A stretch of 21,486 nucleotides of DNA, taken from assembly GCA_026981635.1 (NCBI GenBank), contig JALSIF010000117.1, positions 1 to 21,486 on the forward strand, given 5' to 3'. How positions within the stretch are numbered: position 1 is the stretch's first letter; every line of letters starts with the position of its first letter. The translations under genes and the position numbers were made by a program. Source of the stretch: JALSIF01 sp026981635 [NCBI: bacterium]. Its GTDB lineage: Bacteria > 4484-113 > JALSIF01. Shown here piece after piece: positions 1-7,495 of this stretch. The notes beneath the pieces were generated by a model. That model saw only the letters and a program-made list of their open reading frames with translations. It was not told the DNA's origin and did no database searches.

Positions 1-2
1 CC

Positions 3-974
3 CACTACCTCACCACCGTCGGGGTGGTGACCAGTCTGGCCGCCGACGCCCTGCGCGACATCATAAAGACCTTCCGCCGCCGCGCCCCCTGGGTCAGGCT
101 GATCATCTTCCCCTGCCAGGTCCAGGGGACCGACGCCCCCCCCACCATCATCCGTGCCCTGCGCCAGGCCGACCAGCTGGAGGAGGTCCAGGTGATCATC
201 CTCGCCCGCGGCGGCGGCTCCCTGGAGGACCTCTGGTGCTTCAACGACGAGAAGCTGGCCCGCGCCCTGGCCGAGATAAAAAAGCCCGTCATCACCGGGG
301 TGGGCCACGAGACCGATACCACCCTGGTTGACCTGGTGGCCGATCAGCGCGCCCCCACCCCCACCGCCGCCGCCGAGCTTGCCAGCCGCCCAACCCGCGA
401 CGAACTTGTCCAGCGAATGGGAGATTACCGCTCCCGCCTGCTCAGGGCCGCCCAGCGCCAGCTCAGGCGGGTGGAGGAACGCTGGGAGATGCTGGCCCGC
501 ACCGCGGTGGCCCTGCGCATCATCGGCCGCATCCGCCAGCTGGAAGATCTGCTTGAGCGGGCAGGAAGGAGCCTTGCCCGGGCCGCCCACCGCCGCACCA
601 CCGGTCGGCTGGACGAGCTGGAGCGCCACTTCCAGCAACTTGTGAGCTACCAGGTAGTGGGCCGGATTGAGGACGGCCAGATCCGCCTAGACGAGATCGC
701 TGCCGCCCTCCCCCGCCTGGTCTGGCGCCGGCTTGAACGAGCTGGCGAAAGGTTGGAGGACAAGGGCCGCCACCTCCAGGCCCTCTCCCCCCGCCACACC
801 CTGGAGCGGGGCTACCTCATTGCCCGCGACCGGCTGGGTAGGGTGGTCTCCCGCGCCCGCAAGCTCTCCCCCGGTGACGAGCTAAGCCTAACCTTCTATG
901 ACGGAAGCGCCCTCACCGAGGTAAGGGAGGTAAGCCTGGATGGGGAGGGCGAGAAAAAGAGGGAAGAGAGCTGA
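3..974 (+). CDS. xseA: Exodeoxyribonuclease VII large subunit, 3' part (5' end outside window)
   Basis: XseA is the catalytic subunit of exonuclease VII, which degrades single-stranded DNA from both ends and acts in repair and recombination with several XseB subunits. The reading frame is open from the window edge, so the N-terminal OB-fold (roughly the first 100-130 residues of the family) is missing. Visible landmarks in order are GVVTS followed by ALRDI, RGGGSLEDLW, the GVGHETD motif that carries the conserved His and Asp of the active site, and RAPTPTAAAE. A long Arg/Leu/Glu-rich helical region follows (the coiled-coil arm that binds XseB), then the typical C-terminal SPRHTLERGY...GRVVS...LSPGDELSL segment. 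All the catalytic motifs within the visible part look intact. The gene ends in TGA 36 bp before xseB, the usual partner order. Confidence 0.96.
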   Translation, partial: HYLTTVGVVTSLAADALRDIIKTFRRRAPWVRLIIFPCQVQGTDAPPTIIRALRQADQLEEVQVIILARGGGSLEDLWCFNDEKLARALAEIKKPVITGVGHETDTTLVDLVADQRAPTPTAAAELASRPTRDELVQRMGDYRSRLLRAAQRQLRRVEERWEMLARTAVALRIIGRIRQLEDLLERAGRSLARAAHRRTTGRLDELERHFQQLVSYQVVGRIEDGQIRLDEIAAALPRLVWRRLERAGERLEDKGRHLQALSPRHTLERGYLIARDRLGRVVSRARKLSPGDELSLTFYDGSALTEVREVSLDGEGEKKREES

Positions 975-997
975 GCGGGGCTTTGGTCCCCAAGGTG

Positions 998-1003
998 GAT
1001 AAT
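998..1003 (+). promoter_or_regulatory. Candidate -10 box for leaderless xseB
   Basis: GATAAT lies 7 nt before the xseB ATG, in the 36-bp gap after xseA. The spacing would place the transcription start at or next to the start codon. No Shine-Dalgarno sequence is visible between the box and the ATG. The same box, also with a 7-nt gap, precedes the glycosyltransferase gene at 5008. Confidence 0.45.
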
Positions 1004-1010
1004 AGAAGCG

Positions 1011-1382
1011 ATGGCCAAGGGAAAGAGAGAACCCCAGTCCTTTGAGGAGAAGTTTCGCGCCCTGGAGGAAATCGTTGAGCAGATGGAGCGCGAGGACCTC
1101 CCCCTGGAGGAGCTCTTGGACAAGTTTGAGCAGGGGGTGGGCTACCTGCGGGAGCTGCGCCAGTTTCTCCTCGAGGCCCGCCAGCGGGTGGAGCGGTTCG
1201 TGGAGATGACCGACCAGGGCCCGGTGCTCAAGGAGTTTGTTCCTCCCGAGGAGGAAGGAGTGGCTGCTGAGCCCGGTGAGGAGGATGCGGAGCCGAGTGA
1301 GGAGGCGTGGCTGGAGGAACCTGATGATGGGGAAGAGGAGGGAGAGGGGGAAGACGACTCTTCGGGGACCATCTTTGACTGA
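1011..1382 (+). CDS. xseB: Exodeoxyribonuclease VII small subunit with acidic C-terminal tail
   Basis: XseB is the small helical subunit that binds the coiled-coil arm of XseA and is needed for exonuclease VII activity. Residues 9-75 match the family: SFEEKFRALEEIVEQMER, then LPLEELLDKFEQGVGYLRELRQFLLEARQRVE. Family members are usually about 60-90 residues; this one has 123. The extra 45 or so residues form a tail very rich in Glu and Asp (with Gly, Ser and Pro) that ends DSSGTIFD. The tail is probably disordered; short acidic extensions do occur in the family, but this one is long. The position directly after xseA supports the call. The ATG has no clear ribosome binding site but does have a -10-like GATAAT 7 nt upstream, so it may also be transcribed on its own. 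Confidence 0.93.
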   Translation: MAKGKREPQSFEEKFRALEEIVEQMEREDLPLEELLDKFEQGVGYLRELRQFLLEARQRVERFVEMTDQGPVLKEFVPPEEEGVAAEPGEEDAEPSEEAWLEEPDDGEEEGEGEDDSSGTIFD

Positions 1383-1403
1383 ACCTAGCAGGATGAGCGG
1401 TGG

Positions 1404-1429
1404 GGAACTTTGTCCCCCCTTCGGGGGTA
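1404..1429 (+). promoter_or_regulatory. Short alternative hairpins in the rapZ leader
   Basis: The 60-bp gap between xseB and rapZ holds a run of Cs that can pair either with GGGG upstream (across AACTTTGT) or with GGGGG downstream (CCCCC, loop TTC, GGGGG). The two hairpins exclude each other. It could be a weak terminator/antiterminator, an mRNA stabiliser or chance; there is no T-run after it. Confidence 0.25.
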
Positions 1430-1442
1430 GTCTTAGGAGAAG

Positions 1443-2378
1443 ATGAACCCCCTTGCCGACCAGCCGGTAGTGGAACACGGCGTCGCCGCAACCAGCCCCT
1501 ACCCGCCGGTGGTGATCATCACCGGCATCAGTGGAGCGGGCAAGACCTCTGCCCTCCGTGTCTTTGAGGACCTGGGCTACTACTGCATTGACAACCTGCC
1601 CCCTGCCCTGATTGAGACCCTGGTCAGCCTCTACCTTGGCTCGGTGGACAGTCCCGCCCCCATCGCGGTGGTGTGCGATTCCCGCTCCGGCGAGCTGTTT
1701 CGCGACTTCAGCCAGGCGGTAAACACCCTTCGCGAGCACGGCTACCCGGTGACCGTGGTGTTCATTGACGCCTCCGACGAGACGGTGCTATCTCGTTTTC
1801 GTGAGGCGCGCCGGGTCCACCCCTTGGCGGTGGCCGGGCTCAGCAACCAGGAGGCCATCACCCGAGAGCGGGAGATGATGCAGGAGGTTCGCGAGATGGC
1901 CGACCTGGTGATAGACACCACCGGCCTCAGCGTTGACCGCCTGCGCGACCGGCTGGTGCGGGGGGTGATCGGCCAGGACGAGCTCTCGGTGACCCAGCTG
2001 GTACTCAAGTCCTTCGGCTACAAGTTCGGCGTCCCCACCGACTGCGACTTCGTCTTTGACTGCCGCTTCCTGCCCAACCCCTTCTACGAGGAGAACCTGC
2101 GCCACCTTCCCGGCCATGACCCGGAGGTGATGGAGTGGCTATTTGCCCACGACGAGGCGGGCCACTTCCTGGACCAGATCAAGCAGATGATTGAGTTTGC
2201 CATCCCCCACTTCCAGCGGGTGCGCAAGGTAAACCTCACCGTGGGTCTGGGCTGCACCGGTGGCCAGCACCGCTCCGTCGCTTTGGTTGAGCGCCTTAGG
2301 GAGCTGTTTGAGCGGGAGGGCAGGCGCGTGCTGGTGGTCCACCGCGAGCTTGAGCGGGGCAGGATGGGAAACGGCTGA
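1443..2378 (+). CDS. rapZ: RapZ/YvcJ-family nucleotide-binding RNase adapter protein
   Basis: This is a P-loop protein of the RapZ (YvcJ) family. In E. coli RapZ delivers the small RNA GlmZ to RNase E and so controls amino-sugar (cell-wall precursor) synthesis; in Gram-positives YvcJ is a GTPase/ATPase linked to competence. The Walker A motif GISGAGKT sits at residues 28-35, followed by LGYYCIDNLPPALIE, VVFIDASDETVLSRFREARRVHPL, and the C-terminal signature TVGLGCTGGQHRSVALVERL, all diagnostic. Length (311 aa) is about 20 more than typical because of an N-terminal stretch before the first strand. The ATG is chosen because AGGAG lies just upstream (a short gap of 3-4 nt); a downstream start is possible. 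It follows xseB by 60 bp and ends 9 bp from the convergent S55 gene. Which RNA or partner it serves here is unknown. Confidence 0.93.
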   Translation: MNPLADQPVVEHGVAATSPYPPVVIITGISGAGKTSALRVFEDLGYYCIDNLPPALIETLVSLYLGSVDSPAPIAVVCDSRSGELFRDFSQAVNTLREHGYPVTVVFIDASDETVLSRFREARRVHPLAVAGLSNQEAITREREMMQEVREMADLVIDTTGLSVDRLRDRLVRGVIGQDELSVTQLVLKSFGYKFGVPTDCDFVFDCRFLPNPFYEENLRHLPGHDPEVMEWLFAHDEAGHFLDQIKQMIEFAIPHFQRVRKVNLTVGLGCTGGQHRSVALVERLRELFEREGRRVLVVHRELERGRMGNG

Positions 2379-2387
2379 GCCTTCTTC

Positions 2388-4511
2388 TTACCTCACATTG
2401 AGAGTAAGGGAGGCCGCCCCCTCCACCACTCCGCCAAGGTGCAGGATGCGCCTGTAGTTGGGAAGCGGCTCGCCAAATTCAATCCCCGCCTGTTCCCGGC
2501 GACCGGCAAACACCACCGACATGACCAGCTCCTCACTGGTGGGCAGGTCTGCGATGTGGCGAAGCTCCTCCTCCAGGCTCGCCGCCGGCTTGGGGGGGAA
2601 GGGTTTCAGCCGCCGGCGAAGTGTCTCCAGGGCGGGACTGCGGGTACCGGCAAGCTCCTCGCTGGGCGGTGCATACTCGCTTCCCCCATAGAAGGTTAGC
2701 TGAAACTGCCCCCGCTGGGGCGAGAAGGGAAGCCGGATGGGTACCACCGCCCAATAGGGCTCGCTTCGCCAGGGAAGCAGCCTGATCAGGGCCCAGTACT
2801 TCTTGCCCCTGCTGATGGTGACGGTGTTTCCCTGCTTCCTTAGGGACTTTACCTCCTCGGGCAGGCCTTCTACCCGCCAGCCCTCCTTAACCGCCAGCTT
2901 CTTATAGCCCTCCTCGTCAATCACCTGGATGCGACCCAGCCGGATGGTGTTTCTGCCTGGCTCCACCAGCACCTCCACCTGGACCCGCTCAGGGAAGACC
3001 TGCTTGCGCTCGTTTTGCACCCCGAAGGTGAGGATCTCGGCCAGCTCCTCTGCCGCTCCCAGGGTGGCCCGCTTGCTGAAGAATAGGTTGGTGCGGGTGA
3101 TGCGCTCCATCCCCGGGTAGTCCAGCCGCCAGGTGACGGTGACCATCGCCTCCCCGTCCATGCTGGTGGTGTTGGACATGGCGGTGCCCACCATGGAGGC
3201 GGCCATGATGGGGAAGTAGAAGCGGTGGTTGACCACTGCGCTTCTTAGGGTCTGCTGCTCGCCGGTGGTCATGTCCCGCACCGTGATCTGGACCTCGCTC
3301 ATGGGAGGCATCACCCCAAAGGTCCCCGCCACCGCCGGCCCCCGGTCCTGGAAGGCGGCCCCCACGATGTCCAGGGCGACGCCGATCTTGTCGTTGCGCC
3401 TGAGGTTGGGTGGGGTGACGATGATGTATCCCTTGGAGGCGGCAAAGGTAGTCGCCCCGTCCCGCATGAAGGGGTGGCCGAAGGTAAGAAAGTTCCCCTT
3501 CTGGTCCACGTAGGTGAGGGTTCCATAGGTAAAGGCGTTGAGGTCGCCGATGCTAAAAGGCATCCCCAGGGTGGTGCCCGGCTCCATCACCTCGGGCCCC
3601 TGCACATTCTCCCCATAGCTGGTAAGGGGGATAGTCCCGCCCCCTTGGCCCCCGGGCAGGTCCGGCTCAGGGAGCCGCTCACCGGCCAGGCCGATCCGCT
3701 CGGCTATCTCCCTGAGATCAATCTGCGCAAACCTCCGCCGGCCACTGAAGCGGTCAATCAGTCGTCCGAACTCCTCTGCCATGGCCGGGTTGGGTGCGGT
3801 GACCACCAGGGGCGGGGCGGCATACCGAACCACCAGCGTCTTCGGCTGCCGGCTGGCCCGCTCGGCCGCCTCCTCGGTGGAGACGAAGTGGACGAAGCGA
3901 AAGCGCCTCCCCTCAAGCTCAAAGGGCTCCTTGAGGGCATAGAGCTCCTCCCCCGGCTCGCCTACGGGGCGATTTTGGGAAAGGAGGGGGTTCTCCCGCA
4001 TGGGGATAAGCTCTACTCCCCGGGTGTCAAAGCCGTGGTCCACCGGCCCCAGCTCAAAGGGCAGGTTGAAGCGCGGGTCGCTCTCGTCAAAGGCGGAAAG
4101 CATCTGCTCAATGGGGGTGACGATGCCGTAGCGGTGGGAGGTAAACCCCCATCCCCCCGAATGCGCCCCCACCAGCCGCCCGTCCTCCAGCACCACCGGG
4201 CTGCCGCTCATCCCGCCGGCGCTGCCATTGGTGATGTCCAGCGCCGCCCCCTCCATTTTGGTGACGATCATCGCCCGGTTGTCAAACCCATAGCCATAGA
4301 GCACCGCCACGATGGTGGTGGGGATGCGGGCGATCTCCGCCCCCCTGATGACGGTAAGGGTCCAGGCCTTCATCCCCGGCCGAAGCTCCTCCAGGGGGAC
4401 CATGTAGCGCGGATCAAGCTCCACCCCCACTGCCGGGCGTGGGGCCAGCGGGAGGAGGGCTAGCAGACCAAGCAGAATAAAAAAAGCCAAAGCTAGGGGC
4501 CTTCTTGCCAT
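2388..4511 (-). CDS. Secreted SpoIVB peptidase S55-domain protein with permuted motif order
   Basis: The protein has 707 aa. A signal peptide or N-terminal anchor is clear at residues 4-30 (RRPLALAF then a Leu-rich core). The N-terminal part reads VPLEELRPGMKAW, then the serine protease motif GMSGSP at residues 100-105 with candidate nucleophile Ser104, followed by DGRLVGAHSGGWGF and GIVTPIEQML. The histidine motif TLTYVDQKGNFLTFGHPF comes later (His346). SpoIVB, the sporulation signalling protease, carries the same motifs but with His before Ser, so this protein has the order seen in annotated S55 proteins of non-spore-formers. The C-terminal 300 residues look beta-rich and are not recognised. 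The substrate is unknown; the active-site residues look present. The gene lies 25 bp after a membrane-protein gene and has its own TATAAT 6 nt before the ATG, which is preferred as the start because it directly precedes the signal peptide. Confidence 0.85.
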   Translation of the reverse strand: MARRPLALAFFILLGLLALLPLAPRPAVGVELDPRYMVPLEELRPGMKAWTLTVIRGAEIARIPTTIVAVLYGYGFDNRAMIVTKMEGAALDITNGSAGGMSGSPVVLEDGRLVGAHSGGWGFTSHRYGIVTPIEQMLSAFDESDPRFNLPFELGPVDHGFDTRGVELIPMRENPLLSQNRPVGEPGEELYALKEPFELEGRRFRFVHFVSTEEAAERASRQPKTLVVRYAAPPLVVTAPNPAMAEEFGRLIDRFSGRRRFAQIDLREIAERIGLAGERLPEPDLPGGQGGGTIPLTSYGENVQGPEVMEPGTTLGMPFSIGDLNAFTYGTLTYVDQKGNFLTFGHPFMRDGATTFAASKGYIIVTPPNLRRNDKIGVALDIVGAAFQDRGPAVAGTFGVMPPMSEVQITVRDMTTGEQQTLRSAVVNHRFYFPIMAASMVGTAMSNTTSMDGEAMVTVTWRLDYPGMERITRTNLFFSKRATLGAAEELAEILTFGVQNERKQVFPERVQVEVLVEPGRNTIRLGRIQVIDEEGYKKLAVKEGWRVEGLPEEVKSLRKQGNTVTISRGKKYWALIRLLPWRSEPYWAVVPIRLPFSPQRGQFQLTFYGGSEYAPPSEELAGTRSPALETLRRRLKPFPPKPAASLEEELRHIADLPTSEELVMSVVFAGRREQAGIEFGEPLPNYRRILHLGGVVEGAASLTLNVR

Positions 4512-4517
4512 GCTCCA

Positions 4518-4523
4518 ATTATA
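4518..4523 (-). promoter_or_regulatory. Candidate -10 box (TATAAT) for leaderless S55 gene
   Basis: Read on the minus strand, a perfect TATAAT is followed by 6 nt (tggagc) and then the ATG at 4511. Transcription would start at the ATG. The box lies in the 25-bp gap after the upstream membrane-protein gene, so the S55 gene may be expressed both with and without it. GGAG is only 1-2 nt from the ATG, too close to serve well as a ribosome site. Confidence 0.5.
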
Positions 4524-4536
4524 GGCCCGTCACTGG

Positions 4537-4956
4537 CTACGGCCTGATGCTCTGCCTTACCACTGCGAAGTAGGCTACCACCATGCTCAGGCTGGCGATC
4601 CCCAGCAGGCCAAAGCCACCAAGCCAGGTGCGGTTGAAGCTGCTCCAGGCCGCCAGCCACTGGGGGGCAAGGCTCTCCCCCCGGCCCACCGCAAGCTGGA
4701 TAACTACGCTCGCCACCAGAAGCAGCACCGCCGCGATCCCGCTTATGGCGCCGGTCCAGGCGATAAGCTCACTTAAAAGCTCTGCCGTGCTTAGCCTCCT
4801 TGGCCGCACCCTGCCAATGATGCCCAGCTCCCCTCCGTAGACCAAGACCATGTGGAGGGCAAAGGGGAGGGGGATGAGAAAGAACAGGCTGCCGTAGGGA
4901 ACCAGCACTACTCCAGCCGCCGCCGCTCCCAGGATGAGTAGGAGAAGCCTGAGCAC
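4537..4956 (-). CDS. Small multi-pass membrane protein, unknown function
   Basis: I do not recognise the family. The 139-aa product has four likely hydrophobic helices: about residues 2-20, 22-42, 66-90 and 112-134, with a basic loop RVRPRRL around residues 49-55 that probably faces the cytoplasm. There are no obvious catalytic motifs. It precedes the secreted S55 protein by 25 bp on the same strand, so the two may be co-transcribed and work at the same membrane; this is inference. The start is a GTG at 4954-4956 with no Shine-Dalgarno site but a TAGATT box 6 nt upstream. It is divergent from the glycosyltransferase gene with only 51 bp between start codons. Confidence 0.7.
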   Translation of the reverse strand: MLRLLLLILGAAAAGVVLVPYGSLFFLIPLPFALHMVLVYGGELGIIGRVRPRRLSTAELLSELIAWTGAISGIAAVLLLVASVVIQLAVGRGESLAPQWLAAWSSFNRTWLGGFGLLGIASLSMVVAYFAVVRQSIRP

Positions 4957-4962
4957 CGGGGC

Positions 4963-4968
4963 AATCTA
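4963..4968 (-). promoter_or_regulatory. Candidate -10 box for leaderless membrane-protein gene
   Basis: On the minus strand TAGATT is followed by 6 nt (gccccg) and the GTG start at 4956. An alternative box, TATGCT, lies 5 bp further upstream. No Shine-Dalgarno sequence is present. It shares the 51-bp divergent gap with the box for the gene at 5008. Confidence 0.4.
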
Positions 4969-4994
4969 GCATAGGAAAGGCTTTATGGCTGTGC

Positions 4995-5000
4995 GATAAT
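4995..5000 (+). promoter_or_regulatory. Candidate -10 box for leaderless glycosyltransferase gene
   Basis: GATAAT is followed by 7 nt (cccgcca) and the GTG at 5008. No purine-rich ribosome site lies between. No convincing -35 hexamer is seen 16-18 bp upstream. Confidence 0.42.
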
Positions 5001-5007
5001 CCCGCCA

Positions 5008-6933
5008 GTGCCTCCCCCCCTGGTAAGCGTGGTGGTGGTCAACTACCGGACCGAGGCCACCCTTCCCCAGTGCCTTGCCTCGGTCCGCCGCCAGACCTAC
5101 CCGCGTGTGGAGCTGGTGTTGGTAAACAACGGCAGCCCCGACTTCTACCCCCTGTGGGTGGAGGAGTTTGCCCCCGACCGGCTGATCAACCTGGACCAGA
5201 ACCTGGGCTTTGCCCGGGGCAACAACCTGGGTATTGAGGCATCACGGGGCAACTACATCCTCACCCTCAACGCCGACGCATACCTTGAACCGGACTGGAT
5301 TGAGCGGGCGGTTGAGCTGATGGAGGAAGACCCCAATCTGGGTTGGCTGGGGGGAAAGATCCTCTACGCCGGAAACCCCAGCTACTTTGACTCCGCCGGC
5401 CACCTCCTCTTTCGCGAGCGGGTGGCCCGGGGCAGGGGCCACAACGAGGAGGACCGGGGCCAGTTCAACACCCCCGCCCGGGTATTCGGCCACTCCGCCT
5501 GCTGCTGCCTCTACCGCAAAAGCGCCCTGGAGTCGGTGGCCTATCCCGGCAGGGAGGGGACTCCCTGCTACTTCGCCGAGGAGCTAGTTAGCTACTTTGA
5601 GGACGTGGACCTTGACTGGCGCCTCAACCGGGCCGGCTGGCATTCCCTCTACCATCCCGACCTGGTCTGCTACCACTGGGGTGGCCAGAGCGGACTTCGC
5701 ACCGCCTTCCCCGTCCGCCTACGGGGGGAGCTGAACCTTCAGGCGGTGATCTGGCGAAACCTCACCCTGGGGGAGCTTTTCCGCGACCTGCCCTGGATCG
5801 CCGGCTACCACACCCTCCACTACCTCACCCACCTGAACGACCGCCTCATCTGGGCCGCCCTGGAGCGCCTGCCCCGGGAACTTATCAGGGCCCTGCGCTT
5901 CCGCCTCCTCCTTGACCCGGTGGGCAGGAAGCGTCCCGCCCGTCCCCCGGACCCCTCCCTCATCGCCACTCGGGGGAAGCAGGTAGCCTTCCGCGCCCCA
6001 CCTCCACCCCCACGCCAGCCAGCTCCTAGCCTCTCCCGCCTGGACTATCCCCTCCCGCCGGTGGGAAAAGAGTTCTCCCCCTTCCTGGAGTGGCGCCACT
6101 CCAAGCCGGCAGCTGACCAGCCGGCAGTAAGCCTCATCGTGCTGAACCTCAACGGCCTTGCCCTCACCGCCCGCTGCCTGGAGAGCCTTGCCCGCCAGAC
6201 CTACTCCAACTTTGAGGTGGTGATGGTGGACAACGGCAGCCGCCGAAACGAGGCCGCCCTGCTGAGGGAGCGCTTCCCCCGCCTGCGCACCATCCGCCTG
6301 CCCGAAAACCGCGGCTTTACCGGCGGGGTAAACGAGGCCCTGAAGGTCTGCGCCGGCCAGCTTATCGCCCTGCTCAACAACGACGCCGAGGCCCACCCCC
6401 GCTGGCTGGCCGAGCTGGTGGCCACCTGGCGCCGCACCGGTGCGCCGGCGGTAAGCTCGGTGATAGTAAACCGGGGTGAGAGCCTCGCCGAGGCCCAGCT
6501 CTCCGGTACCATCGGCATCTTCGGCCAGACCATTCCCCGGGTGCTCGGCCGGGCCGAGTGGGTCTACTACCCCTCCGGCGGGGCTTGTCTGCTAGACCTG
6601 GACTGGCTCATCCGCCACCGGGTGCCCTACGACCCGGAGCGCCGCCTCCTCTTCCCCCCCCACTACTTTGCCTACTACGAGGACGTGTGGCTGGGCATCC
6701 GCATCCAGCGTGCCGGGGGAAGGATAGCCCGTGCCCTGAATGCGGTGGTGGAGCACGCCTACTCCGAGACCGCCTTGAGGGAGCTAGGCCCCCTGCGCCT
6801 CAGGATGCTTAGGGCCATAAACCGCCTGCGCATCATCGGCGAGATCTGGCGTTTCTGGTGGCAGCTGGGCAGCTTTCCTGCCGCCCCCTCGCCACCCCCC
6901 GCACTTGGTCCCCAGGCCCAGGTGGAGGAGTAG
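5008..6933 (+). CDS. Two-domain family 2 glycosyltransferase
   Basis: The 641-aa protein contains two complete GT2 (GT-A fold, rhamnosyltransferase/WbbL-like) domains. Domain 1 (about residues 5-310) starts VSVVVVNYRTEATLPQCLASV, has NNGSPD and QNLGFARGNN, the NADAY motif in the DXD position, and the acceptor-site YFEDVDLDWRL. Domain 2 (about 373-620) repeats the plan: VSLIVLNLNGL, DNGSRR, ENRGFTGGVNEAL, LLNNDAEAHP and YYEDVWLGIRI. A Pro/Arg-rich linker of about 60 residues joins them. Such enzymes transfer sugars from nucleotide donors to cell-surface polysaccharides or lipid carriers at the inner face of the membrane; the sugar and acceptor cannot be read from sequence. The GTG start directly precedes the first beta strand. 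No polysaccharide cluster surrounds it. It ends with TAG immediately adjacent to the stop of the convergent phosphatase gene. Confidence 0.9.
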   Translation: MPPPLVSVVVVNYRTEATLPQCLASVRRQTYPRVELVLVNNGSPDFYPLWVEEFAPDRLINLDQNLGFARGNNLGIEASRGNYILTLNADAYLEPDWIERAVELMEEDPNLGWLGGKILYAGNPSYFDSAGHLLFRERVARGRGHNEEDRGQFNTPARVFGHSACCCLYRKSALESVAYPGREGTPCYFAEELVSYFEDVDLDWRLNRAGWHSLYHPDLVCYHWGGQSGLRTAFPVRLRGELNLQAVIWRNLTLGELFRDLPWIAGYHTLHYLTHLNDRLIWAALERLPRELIRALRFRLLLDPVGRKRPARPPDPSLIATRGKQVAFRAPPPPPRQPAPSLSRLDYPLPPVGKEFSPFLEWRHSKPAADQPAVSLIVLNLNGLALTARCLESLARQTYSNFEVVMVDNGSRRNEAALLRERFPRLRTIRLPENRGFTGGVNEALKVCAGQLIALLNNDAEAHPRWLAELVATWRRTGAPAVSSVIVNRGESLAEAQLSGTIGIFGQTIPRVLGRAEWVYYPSGGACLLDLDWLIRHRVPYDPERRLLFPPHYFAYYEDVWLGIRIQRAGGRIARALNAVVEHAYSETALRELGPLRLRMLRAINRLRIIGEIWRFWWQLGSFPAAPSPPPALGPQAQVEE

Positions 6934-7437
6934 TCAGATCAGCCGCTCAAGCTCCCTCGGTTGGAGGAGGAGTCTCAGCATCGCCCCCGCCTCGGCGATG
7001 GTGGCAAAGCTTCCCCTAAGTTCAAAGACCGCCAGAGCCCCCCGGTCCACCCTGACGGTGAACTGAAACCGCCCCGCCCCGGCCAGGAAGCTGGCCAGCT
7101 CGGTAAGGGCCGGGTTGTGTCCGCAGATGAGCACCCGCTCCTCCCCCCGCTCGGCCAGGGCGCTGAGATGGTCCTCCAGGCTGTGGGCGGGGGCGATGCG
7201 CCGTTCAATCTCTACGGGCACACTGATAGACGCCTGCCCAAGGGCGATCTCCAGGGTGCGCCTGGCCCGCTCTGCAGGGGATGAGATGGCCACCTCCGGC
7301 CTGAGATTAAGCCTCGTGAGGGCAAAGCCCAGCCTCTTTGCCTGTTTTTGGCCCTCCGAAGTGAGCCTTCTCCCCAGGTCGCCTGCGCTGGAAAAACCCT
7401 CCGCTTCAGCGTGGCGGATGAGGATCAGGCTGGCCAT
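6934..7437 (-). CDS. sixA: Histidine phosphatase family protein, SixA-like
   Basis: This 167-aa protein belongs to the phosphoglycerate-mutase-like histidine phosphatase superfamily. The catalytic RHAEA motif (RHG-type, phospho-accepting His9) is at the N terminus. It is followed by LTSEGQKQAKRLG, SSPAERARRTLEIA (phosphate-pocket Arg) and the second histidine in CGHNPAL. Size and motif spacing fit SixA, the phosphohistidine phosphatase that removes phosphate from HPt or PTS proteins. The true substrate could differ, since these small enzymes are diverse. The gene is convergent with the glycosyltransferase, with no gap between stop codons. The ATG is supported by a TAGACT box exactly 6 nt upstream and by the immediate SLILIRHAEA strand. 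Confidence 0.85.
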   Translation of the reverse strand: MASLILIRHAEAEGFSSAGDLGRRLTSEGQKQAKRLGFALTRLNLRPEVAISSPAERARRTLEIALGQASISVPVEIERRIAPAHSLEDHLSALAERGEERVLICGHNPALTELASFLAGAGRFQFTVRVDRGALAVFELRGSFATIAEAGAMLRLLLQPRELERLI

Positions 7438-7443
7438 GGGGTA

Positions 7444-7449
7444 AGTCTA
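7444..7449 (-). promoter_or_regulatory. Candidate -10 box for leaderless sixA
   Basis: On the minus strand TAGACT is followed by 6 nt (tacccc) and the ATG at 7437. It fits the TANNNT pattern seen at the genes starting at 4511 and 4956. No Shine-Dalgarno site is present. Confidence 0.48.
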
Positions 7450-7456
7450 GCCCTCA

Positions 7457-7495
7457 CCCCAGTGCAGGGGGAGTGCCCCCCTACTCTGACTGGGG
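7457..7495 (-). terminator. Possible hairpin at the end of the third pseudopilin gene
   Basis: GGGGG-AGTG-CCCCC lies immediately after the stop codon of the third pseudopilin, nested inside an outer pair CCCCAGT/ACTGGGG that reaches into the coding end. On the minus strand it would fold just before the sixA promoter. There is no T-run, so a terminator role is only suggested by position. Confidence 0.35.

Noticed and set aside
888-1739. Minus-strand open frame of 283 aa crossing xseA, xseB and rapZ
   Set aside because: It spans three recognised genes on the other strand and has no motif of its own.
3474-4463. Plus-strand open frame of 329 aa
   Set aside because: It is antisense to the S55 gene, rich in Gly, Pro, His and Arg, without family motifs. 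High GC makes long antisense frames common.
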